From: Acidobacteriota bacterium
Lineage (GTDB): Bacteria; Acidobacteriota; Terriglobia; UBA7540
Assembly: GCA_021784615.1 (NCBI GenBank)
Contig: JAJYHU010000415.1
Location: 1 to 6,023 of the forward strand
Direction: 5' to 3'
Length of the DNA: 6,023 nucleotides
The position numbers and the translations under genes are program-made. Below the pieces are notes generated by a model. That model ran no database searches. It was not told the origin of the DNA and saw nothing but the letters and a program-made list of their open reading frames with translations. This document shows positions 1 to 5,300 of the stretch, piece after piece (within the stretch, counting starts at the first letter, position 1; every line of letters begins with the position of its first letter).

Positions 1-1
1 G

Positions 2-1072
2 AAGCAGCTCGACTTTACCACCTGGTATATGGGCTCGATGAGCAATTGGTGCGGTCAGTGGGCAAAGTGGGCAAGGACCGCCATGCCCGATGTCTCCCTC
101 TTTATGTCGTCGGGCGGCTGGGGACCGACTGAAATCGGCACCGACTACACCGCGCAGGCAAAAGCCATGGCGGAGCTTCACGGAGGGATCCGCCTGACCA
201 ATGAAAGCGACAATTTTGCTCTGAATTTTGCCATCACGCGGATGGCATCCTCTGCGGCTCGCTTCTACGGCGCGGACCTCGGATACGAACCGGGCGGTTT
301 TTCGTGCGTGCGTGGCGTGGTGGCAAGAATCTTCAATGTGACCACTAACGGCGGCAAGCACCTCTTCTATTACTACAGCAACATCTTTGATAACGATCAG
401 GGAGCCGAAGCCTGGCGGCGATACGCTCCCCTCATCAATCAACGCGCCAAGCCGGTCATCGACGTCGCGGCTTTCTGGCCGGATACGGAGATTGCCCTCA
501 ACGACGAGGTCGTTCTCAACCTGTACGCTTCGGCCTATCTAAATCGGGCTGAAGCCATGCGTTCGCTCATGGATTTTGATTACGCGAGCGAGCAGATGAT
601 TCTGGACGGAGCCCTGGACCGCTATAAGGTCCTCGTGTTTCTCTGGGGCTACATTACCTCAATGCCGGTGCTCGAACGCCTGGACGCTTGGGTTAGGGCC
701 GGGGGAACGATCGTATGCGCTGAGCGGCCGCGAGGCCTGCCTCGGTCCATCGACGACGATTCCATCGGCCAGGCTTGGCTGCGGGGCAAAACCGGCAAAG
801 GGCGAGTCTACTTTTACAAAGGGGATGCCGAGCCTCCCCGGTATTACCTCAATTACGTGCGCAGACAGATTCTGCGAACCCAAAGCCTTCGGCCGGAAGT
901 TCGGCAGGCCATCGAGATGCAAAAACCCCAGGATGTTTATTGGAGCATCCTGGAAGGCGGCAAGCTGGCTCTGTTGAACTTTTCCAGCCGGGAGGCGCGT
1001 TTCCGCCTCCCCAAAGGAACCACGGTAAGCATGGAGCCCTATAGCATGGAGATCACTGAATCCTGGAGATAA
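2..1072 (+). CDS. Glycoside hydrolase, GH42-like multidomain type, C-terminal part (5' end outside the window)
   Basis: The frame is open to the left edge with no stop, so the ATG at 29 is probably internal and the true start lies upstream. The visible 356 codons end in TAA. Counting from that ATG, residues 50-120 resemble the end of a (beta/alpha)8 barrel of a clan GH-A enzyme, with TNES (57-60) and GYEPGG (85-90), whose Glu59 and Glu87 are acidic candidates for catalysis. Residues about 140-230 look like the Rossmann-like trimerisation domain of GH42 beta-galactosidases: an acidic segment, then DGALDRYKVLVF and WVRAGGTIV, the typical 'YK-hydrophobic ... aGGt' pattern. The last 60 residues (KLALLNFSS onward) are a small beta-rich C-terminal domain. 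Such enzymes hydrolyse glycosidic bonds in plant or microbial polysaccharides; the substrate cannot be read here. The gene is convergent with recN. The broad class is fairly safe, the exact GH family is not. Confidence 0.6.
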   Translation, partial: KQLDFTTWYMGSMSNWCGQWAKWARTAMPDVSLFMSSGGWGPTEIGTDYTAQAKAMAELHGGIRLTNESDNFALNFAITRMASSAARFYGADLGYEPGGFSCVRGVVARIFNVTTNGGKHLFYYYSNIFDNDQGAEAWRRYAPLINQRAKPVIDVAAFWPDTEIALNDEVVLNLYASAYLNRAEAMRSLMDFDYASEQMILDGALDRYKVLVFLWGYITSMPVLERLDAWVRAGGTIVCAERPRGLPRSIDDDSIGQAWLRGKTGKGRVYFYKGDAEPPRYYLNYVRRQILRTQSLRPEVRQAIEMQKPQDVYWSILEGGKLALLNFSSREARFRLPKGTTVSMEPYSMEITESWR

Positions 1073-1237
1073 CTGCCAGCAAGCGCAGGCGCGAACCCTC
1101 TGGCCGGAGCGGCAATCCTCTTGCTCAGGATGAGTTTCAAGCGAGGGAGGCCGTTCCGCAAGGGGCAAAGGAAAGTTACTGGAGTTTATGCTTAATCTTG
1201 CGGGCCGGCTGTTTGCAGTTTTTGAATCTGCCTCGGT
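1073..1237. other. Convergent intergenic gap between the glycoside hydrolase and recN
   Basis: This 165-bp gap separates two genes that end toward each other, so a bidirectional terminator would be expected. I find only weak hairpins: ATCCT (1114-1118) with AGGAT (1126-1130), and GCAG (1214-1217) with CTGC (1227-1230). Neither is a long GC-rich stem followed by a T run. I therefore do not call an intrinsic terminator. A 23-codon frame opening with an ATG near 1188 has no family resemblance and I do not count it as a gene. Confidence 0.5.
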
Positions 1238-2974
1238 TCAAGCGCCTGAACTGCCTTGAGCGGCGGCCTGCCGCAGCATCGCAACAGCGTGTTTCAGGAC
1301 CGCCTCGGTAACTTGGCTACCCGAAAGCATGCGGGCAAGCTCAGCCGCCCGTTCTTTTTGGCTTGCCAGGTACCGCACGCTGGTAAGCGAACGCCCGTTC
1401 CGCTCGAATTTTTCCACGTAGAAGTGATGGTCGGCAAAGGAAGCGATTTGCGCCAGGTGAGTTACGCAAAGCACCTGCGACTCGCGCGCCAGCCGCTTTA
1501 ACCGTTGTCCCACGCTCTCCGCAACGCGGCCGCCGATGCCGGTGTCAACTTCGTCAAAGACAAACGTAGGGTCTGAGGCGCCTTTTGCCCTGCCAGCAGG
1601 ACGGTTGGTGCCCAGCACCGTTTTAATGGCCAGCATGATCCGCGAGAGTTCACCGCCTGAAGCAATCTTATCAAGTGGGCGGAGTTCCTCGCCGGGATTC
1701 GGCGAAATTCGAAGCTCGACGTCGTCGATCCCGTACGGACCTCCCTTCCCTGACGCTGAGCCGGAGGAAGAAACCGGTTCAAAATGCACGACGAAGCGCG
1801 TCTTCTCCATGCTGAGTTCCGCAAGTTCTTTCGAAACCAGTTTCTCGAGTTGGCGAGCCGCCGCATGCCGCAGGCGCGAAAGCTCTTCAGCGGCCTCCTG
1901 ATATTCACTCGCCGCTTTTTTGAGCTCGCCGGCCAGTTCCTTGCGCCGCTCGTCCGAATGCTCCAAGCAGGAAAGCCGCTCGCGCACCTGCTCCTGATAC
2001 GCGAGCACTTCTTCAACCGTCCTGCCGTATTTTCTCTTCATGCGGTCGATTAAGGCCAGCCGGCTTTCAACCTCTTCCAGGCGGTTGGGATTGGCCTCAA
2101 AGTTCTTCATGTAATCACGGAGCGTCAGGGCCAACTCTTCAAGCTGAGCTTTTGCTTCCAGCAAAGGCGCAACATGTGGCTCGATCGCCGCGTCGTATTC
2201 GCGCAAACCCTCTAACGCGCGGGCCGCGGTGGCCACTTGCGCGCAGGCGGAACTGTCTTCTTCATATAACGCCCCGTACGCCGTGGAAGTTGCGGACAGA
2301 ATCTTTTCAAGGTGGACGAGAACATTTTTTTCTTCTTCAAGACGCGCGTCCTCGCCAGGTTCGAGCGCCGCTTGCTCAAGCTCGCGGAGCTGGAAACCCA
2401 GCAGGTCGGACGTTCGCAGGCGGTCCTGTTCGTTCTGGCTGAGACTTTCAATCTCTTCTTCAAGCCGCCGGCGGCGCGCGTAAAGCTCCGCCACTCGGAC
2501 TTGTAGTTCGTCCGCTCCGGTCAAACGGTCAAGCAAGGCAAGCTGCGCCTCGCGGGAAAACAAGGAAACCTGTTCATTCTGGCCATGAACCTCAACCAAG
2601 TGGCTTGCCAGGGCCCGCACGGCTGCGAGCGTAAGGGGCTGATCGTTAACCAGCAACCGGCTTTTGCCGTTCGAGTGGATGATGCGGCGAAAAATGATCT
2701 CTGCCTCACCCGAACTCTCCAGCCCATATTCTTCAAGCCACTTTTCCCATGCCGGTTTTCCCGGCGCCTGGAAAACGGCCGTAATGGTGGTCTTGTCGCA
2801 GCCCGTGCGGATCAGGTCCGTTGTGGCGCGTCCGCCGAGAGCGAGACCGAGAGCATCGACTACAATTGACTTGCCGGAACCCGTCTCGCCGGAAAGAAGA
2901 TTCAAGCCCGGGTGAAATTCCAGAGTGAGGTCGTCGATGACTGCGTAGTTCTGGATGTGAATTTCCTGGAGCAT
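1238..2974 (-). CDS. recN: DNA repair protein RecN
   Basis: RecN is a cytoplasmic SMC-like ATPase that gathers and protects DNA ends during recombinational repair of double-strand breaks, working with RecA. The 578-residue protein is complete and close to the usual family length of about 550-570. The N-terminus MLQEIHIQNYAVIDDLTLEF is typical and fixes the start. The Walker A loop GETGSGKS is at 29-36 and a Q-loop region VHGQNEQ at 129-135. A Glu/Arg/Leu-rich coiled coil with a central turn fills about 155-395 and includes RMKRKYG (311-317). The ABC signature ASGGELSR is at 438-445, Walker B FVFDEVD at 471-477, and the H-loop His506 in VTHLAQI. All ATPase residues are present, so it should be functional. 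A Shine-Dalgarno GAGG stands about 5 bases before ATG. It lies 97 bp downstream of the anti-sigma gene on the same strand. Palindromes in that gap may regulate it. Identification is secure. Confidence 0.97.
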   Translation of the reverse strand: MLQEIHIQNYAVIDDLTLEFHPGLNLLSGETGSGKSIVVDALGLALGGRATTDLIRTGCDKTTITAVFQAPGKPAWEKWLEEYGLESSGEAEIIFRRIIHSNGKSRLLVNDQPLTLAAVRALASHLVEVHGQNEQVSLFSREAQLALLDRLTGADELQVRVAELYARRRRLEEEIESLSQNEQDRLRTSDLLGFQLRELEQAALEPGEDARLEEEKNVLVHLEKILSATSTAYGALYEEDSSACAQVATAARALEGLREYDAAIEPHVAPLLEAKAQLEELALTLRDYMKNFEANPNRLEEVESRLALIDRMKRKYGRTVEEVLAYQEQVRERLSCLEHSDERRKELAGELKKAASEYQEAAEELSRLRHAAARQLEKLVSKELAELSMEKTRFVVHFEPVSSSGSASGKGGPYGIDDVELRISPNPGEELRPLDKIASGGELSRIMLAIKTVLGTNRPAGRAKGASDPTFVFDEVDTGIGGRVAESVGQRLKRLARESQVLCVTHLAQIASFADHHFYVEKFERNGRSLTSVRYLASQKERAAELARMLSGSQVTEAVLKHAVAMLRQAAAQGSSGA

Positions 2975-2987
2975 AGAACCTCAGGAA

Positions 2988-3020
2988 CGAGTTTAACTCG
3001 ACTACCGCCGCCGCGAGTAG
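2988..3020 (-). promoter_or_regulatory. Palindromic elements in the recN leader (possible operator or RNA hairpins)
   Basis: A perfect 13-bp palindrome, CGAGTT-T-AACTCG (2988-3000), ends 13 bases before the recN ATG and just upstream of its Shine-Dalgarno. A third related element, CGAGT at 3014-3018, can pair with ACTCG at 2996-3000 across a 13-base loop, so two mutually exclusive hairpins are possible. CTAC (3002-3005) and GTAG (3017-3020) could also pair. recN is a classical SOS gene in many bacteria, so a LexA-type operator is one candidate. The motif is not one I recognise as a known LexA box. I found no convincing -35/-10 pair in the 97-bp gap. Confidence 0.35.
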
Positions 3021-3071
3021 CTTTCAGAAGTTGCTGGAAACGGATCAGGCCTCCAAAGGGGTATTAAGCTA

Positions 3072-3692
3072 TCAAGCGCCCGGACCGGACAAGGAGCGCG
3101 TGTGATCAAAAGTATATTCGCCGACCAGTCGCTCGCCGCCCGCTTCATCGACGGCGACCAGGCGCATCAGCAGCTTGTTTGTGGGCGCGGCCTTTGCGAA
3201 GGTGATCGACTCCTGCAAGATGACTCCGCCCGCGGAAGGATTAACAGGAATATCCCGCAGCCGGGCTTGTTCCGTGCCACGCTCATCAACGACCGAGAGA
3301 TCGACGCGCTTTGCCCCCTTCAGATTTGCAGTCAGGCGCCCAATCAAAATATCGTCCTCCGCTGTTACGGTGCACTGGACGCCGCCTCCAGCCGGCGGAG
3401 AGTATTGGCGAATCTGCAAGCCTTCCTCGGCGGCGCGCTGAAGGAAGGTTTCGCTCACCACCATGCGCAGGCTTCCCGCGCGCGCCAGGTCGCAGAGACC
3501 TCCGGCAAGCGCGACCACTTCGCGAAGCCGGTCCCCGCATCGGTCACAGCCGAACAGATGCTCCTCGATGGCGTCTTCCTCGGCGTCTGCCAGCACGCCA
3601 AGCCAATAATCGGCGAGCACAGCCGCGTCAATGGGATTTGCACAGTTTGCCTGGAGGGCGTCATCTCCACTTATTCCGCCACCCCCATGCAT
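3072..3692 (-). CDS. Putative soluble zinc-finger anti-sigma factor with a beta-rich C-terminal domain
   Basis: The 206-residue protein carries the zinc anti-sigma signature His45-x3-Cys49-x2-Cys52 (EEHLFGCDRCGDRL), preceded by a short helix, LADYWLGVLADAEEDAIEEH. In this family the N-terminal zinc domain binds an ECF sigma factor and blocks its access to RNA polymerase until a signal releases it. There is no hydrophobic segment long enough for a membrane helix, so it is predicted to be cytoplasmic, unlike the many membrane-anchored anti-sigma factors. Residues about 100-195 are rich in alternating hydrophobic residues and look like an all-beta domain, possibly sensory; I do not recognise its family. 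The ATG chosen overlaps the upstream sigma gene by 22 bp, which suggests translational coupling. No Shine-Dalgarno precedes it, so the exact start is uncertain. The frame is intact although the sigma partner is interrupted. The stop is TGA. Confidence 0.72.
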   Translation of the reverse strand: MHGGGGISGDDALQANCANPIDAAVLADYWLGVLADAEEDAIEEHLFGCDRCGDRLREVVALAGGLCDLARAGSLRMVVSETFLQRAAEEGLQIRQYSPPAGGGVQCTVTAEDDILIGRLTANLKGAKRVDLSVVDERGTEQARLRDIPVNPSAGGVILQESITFAKAAPTNKLLMRLVAVDEAGGERLVGEYTFDHTRSLSGPGA

Positions 3693-4216
3693 TTGCGCAG
3701 TTGGTGAATCGCCCGATGGCGAATCACCCGAACGTTGGCTTCCGAAATGCCCAGGAAGCCCGCAACGTCCGCGCCCGTCTGCTCGTCGTAAAAAGTCATC
3801 ACCACCACCGTGCGGTCGCGCTCCTTGAGATTCTCCACGCAGCGCGTGAGATGGTCGCGGTCGAGCTGCGGCATCGTGGCCTTGACGGGCGGCATCAGAT
3901 CAGGCCCAAACTGTTCGAGCAGGCGTTCTTTTCTTTGAACTCCGCGGCGCAGGTTGAGCACCGCCATCCGGCACGTTCCCAATACGAATTACGCGAGCTT
4001 CTCCGGCTCGCGCAATCGGCCCGCCCGCAGCGCTTCAATGGCGGTCATCAGAACCGGCTGCGTCAGATCGTCGGAGGCGTTTTCATCGCGCAAGTAGCGC
4101 AAGCCATAGAGCCGAATGCGCGGCGCCATCCGGCGGAACAGTTCGGCTTCGCGGTCCCTTCCGGAGCCAATTTGACGGACCAGTTCAGCGTCATTCAGTT
4201 CAATCGTCATCAGCAC
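3671..4216 (-). pseudogene. ECF-type RNA polymerase sigma factor interrupted by an in-frame stop
   Basis: Read through the stop, this is a 181-residue sigma-70 family protein of normal ECF length. Region 2 spans about residues 25-92 (AELFRRMAPRIRLYGLRYLR, then the 2.2 helix ASDDLTQPVLM). Region 4 spans about 123-177, with a helix-turn-helix in ADVAGFLGISEANVRVIRHR at 149-168. Codon 76 is TAA (bases 3989-3991), between EKLA and FVLGTCRM, inside region 2 where ECF proteins normally read LASFVLGTCR. Both halves are in the same frame, so one substitution, for example TCA to TAA, explains it. A TTG at 3982 is the nearest possible restart, but it lacks a Shine-Dalgarno and would leave out most of region 2. 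Pro54 stands where the 2.2 motif usually has an acidic residue after DLxQ. The ATG at 4216 (or the one at 4210) has no clear Shine-Dalgarno. The gene is followed directly by the overlapping anti-sigma gene. A sequencing error is the alternative explanation. Confidence 0.83.
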
Positions 4217-4225
4217 ATCTTTTAT

Positions 4226-4252
4226 GTGTAACGGGAAGGCTGCTCGTTACAC
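4226..4252. promoter_or_regulatory. Perfect 8-bp inverted repeat in the sigma leader (operator or RNA hairpin)
   Basis: GTGTAACG (4226-4233) and CGTTACAC (4245-4252) are exact reverse complements separated by 11 bases. The element lies between the TATAAT box at 4275-4280 and the sigma ATG at 4216, so it should be transcribed. In the sigma mRNA the hairpin would end 9 bases before the ATG, where a ribosome binding site would normally sit. It could be a dimeric-regulator operator shared by the two divergent genes, or a translational control hairpin. It is not followed by a T run on either strand, which argues against a terminator. Confidence 0.55.
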
Positions 4253-4274
4253 TTCCAGGTGTTAAACGGGCACC

Positions 4275-4280
4275 ATTATA
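4275..4280 (-). promoter_or_regulatory. Candidate -10 box of the sigma/anti-sigma operon
   Basis: On the minus strand these bases read TATAAT, a consensus -10 hexamer, about 58 bases upstream of the sigma start codon. The best -35 match is TTGTTT at 4300-4305, with a long 19-bp spacer, so a housekeeping promoter would be imperfect. This -35 overlaps the ribosome binding site of the divergent MBL-fold gene. No clear promoter for the plus-strand gene was found in the same gap. Confidence 0.4.
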
Positions 4281-4316
4281 CACAAGGCGGTCCGCTCCCA
4301 AACAAGGAGAAAGCAA

Positions 4317-4568
4317 ATGACGGTAAATAAACCCTCCAAAGGGGACGTCCTGGTCGATTCCTACAAGGCTGCGCCGGATATTGATGTGCTTACGGCCAAC
4401 TTCCCGATTCCAGGCTACGGACTCGTGCCGATCAACGCGTTCGTCATCAAGGGCTCGGAGCCCATCATGGTCGATACAGGGACGGCCGTGCACAGCGAGA
4501 GCTTTATGCCTGCCCTGCGGCGGGTTATTGAACTGAAGATCCGTGTTGCATCCCGTTCCCGCTCATAA
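4317..4568 (+). pseudogene. MBL-fold metallo-hydrolase, truncated N-terminal fragment
   Basis: The start is well supported: AAGGAGA (4304-4310) lies six bases before ATG. Residues about 10-70 match the beginning of metallo-beta-lactamase-fold hydrolases. PGYGLVPINAFVIKG followed by EPIMVDTG is the characteristic opening beta sandwich, ending in the conserved Asp-Thr-Gly turn, then a helix, SFMPALRRVI. In intact members a strand and the metal-binding H-x-H-x-D-H loop come next, and the protein runs to roughly 250 residues or more. Here family resemblance stops near base 4533, and an unrelated tail (ELKIRVASRSRS) leads to TAA at residue 84. I could not find the H-x-H-x-D-H motif in any plus-strand frame downstream. 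The fragment should be inactive. It is divergent from the sigma/anti-sigma pair and may once have belonged to that regulon. The substrate is unknown. Confidence 0.75.
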
Positions 4569-4818
4569 CGTGCTCAGGCCTGCACACAACAAGGTCACGC
4601 CAAGGCTCCTGCACGGCATAGCCTTTCATGGTCTATCTACTTGATACCATTGCCTCTGTTTTGAGCTTTCAAATAATAAAATGCGCTTTGCGTAGCTCCC
4701 CGCCTTGAACAAGCAGCGGGAGACGAGCAAGCAGCGGGAGACGAAGGCGCCATGACTTGCGGCAGGGGCGGGGTTTCATGCCTCCCGACAAGAAACTCCT
4801 TGCCAGTGCAATGCGCTA
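4536..4818. other. Gene-free rearranged stretch between the MBL fragment and the IS end
   Basis: No reading frame here resembles a protein family on either strand. The stretch includes the foreign tail of the truncated MBL gene, an AT-rich patch near 4656-4685 that contrasts with the GC-rich surroundings, a tandem duplication at 4710-4745, and short imperfect inverted repeats such as ATGGT (4628-4632) with ACCAT (4646-4650). It begins where MBL homology breaks off and ends at the probable IS terminus, so it is best seen as debris of one or more insertion or deletion events. Confidence 0.5.
4710..4745. repeat. Two-copy 18-bp tandem repeat
   Basis: The unit CAAGCAGCGGGAGACGAG occupies 4710-4727 and is repeated at 4728-4745 with a single mismatch at the last base. 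The repeat is not within a recognised gene. It looks like a recent local duplication by replication slippage. Two copies are too few to suggest a functional array. Confidence 0.85.
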
Positions 4819-5077
4819 GGGTCTGTTAAAACTAACGGAGTGCCTCGACGATGAGAGCGAAGTTGAGGGAAGCGAGAAAGACGAGGTCGAGTTTATCGAA
4901 GCGAGAGAAGATGCGGCGGAAGAGCCTTTCGATCTCGTTGCGCTTGCGGTACAGGGCTTTGTCGTACTGCCAGGACCGCAGGCGATTGCTTTTGGGCGGA
5001 CCCACCGGGATGAAACCAAAGTCCAGGGCCAGTTGGAGAGTCTGGTTGTCCTCGTAGGCGCGGTTGATGCCCGCATC
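4819..5077 (-). mobile_element. Remnant of an IS5-family insertion sequence (one end only)
   Basis: The transposase-tail fragment stops 13 bases short of the sequence GGGTCTGTTAAAACT (4819-4833), which resembles terminal inverted repeats of IS5-type elements and directly follows CTA, a plausible TNA-type target triplet. I searched for the matching opposite end (AGTTTTAACAGACCC or close variants) in the rest of the window and did not see it. The far boundary is therefore unknown; 5077 marks only where transposase similarity becomes unrecognisable. The element has lost most of its length and cannot move by itself. Confidence 0.62.
4832..5077 (-). pseudogene. IS5-family DDE transposase, C-terminal fragment
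   Basis: The 81-codon stretch ends in TAG and reads like the C-terminal third of an IS5-type transposase. In order it has INRAYEDNQTLQLALDLGFI, then PPKSNRLRSW, then YDKALYRKRNEIERLFRR, then FDKLDLVFLASLNFALIVEA near the end. The Y-(2)-R-(3)-E part of the DDE signature is present in YRKRNEIE, but the Lys expected seven positions after the Glu is Phe. Relatives usually read FRRLKGFRRIFSRF or FLRIKRFRRVFTRY here. This copy reads FRRIFSRF, which suggests a six-residue in-frame deletion. Asn stands in INRAYE where relatives carry the second catalytic Asp (DRAYE). Upstream the frame hits TAA at 5120-5122 and no N-terminal part is recognisable. In an intact element it would cut and join transposon ends; this fragment cannot. 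Confidence 0.78.
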
Positions 5078-5300
5078 GCGGTGTTGGCGACGTGTGCAAT
5101 TGGTGCCACAGCATCGCCTTTATGCCGTGGGTCCGTTGGTTGGGATCCGTAAAAACCCCATGGCACACAGTCGTTGCCGGGCTACCTGCTCAAGCTCCGC
5201 GGCCCGCGCTTGTATTGTTTGCGGCGCGGATATACCATCGATGTTGTTCCAACGATTTGCCGCGGGGCGAAGAACGCCTAAAACGAGGAGGACTCTCACG
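5078..5300. other. Upstream region of the phosphoesterase gene
   Basis: This 223-bp stretch lies between the recognisable transposase fragment and the phosphoesterase start. It may include eroded IS sequence, but no frame on either strand resembles a transposase N-terminus. A weak promoter-like pair, TTGTAT (5210-5215) and TATACC (5231-5236) with only 15 bp between, is not convincing. CAAGC (5191-5195) and GCTTG (5208-5212) could form a small hairpin. The clear element is the Shine-Dalgarno GGAGGA at 5287-5292, eight bases before the ATG. Confidence 0.45.

Noticed and set aside
1114..1130. A hairpin downstream of the glycoside hydrolase as an intrinsic terminator
   Set aside because: The stem is only 5 bp with a 7-base loop and is not followed by a run of T, so it does not meet the usual terminator pattern.
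659..1168. A 169-codon minus-strand frame overlapping the glycoside hydrolase
   Set aside because: It lies opposite clear glycoside hydrolase coding sequence and shows no recognisable domain or sensible start context.
3671..3982. The 3' half of the sigma gene as an independent small protein starting at TTG 3982
   Set aside because: There is no Shine-Dalgarno before the TTG, and the frame and conserved block continue directly from the upstream half, so a nonsense-interrupted single gene is the simpler reading.
3311..4231. A 306-codon open frame on the plus strand opposite the sigma and anti-sigma genes
   Set aside because: Its translation is rich in Arg, His, Pro and Ala with no family motifs, and it is a mirror of two recognisable minus-strand genes. 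Long antisense frames are expected in GC-rich coding DNA.
4710..4745. The tandem repeat as a CRISPR-like array or plasmid iteron set
   Set aside because: There are only two head-to-tail copies with no spacers, no further copies nearby and no associated genes.
4816..5168. Two minus-strand frames of 91 and 116 codons over the IS remnant
   Set aside because: They are out of register with the frame that contains the transposase motifs, and their translations are low-complexity and unrelated to any family I know.
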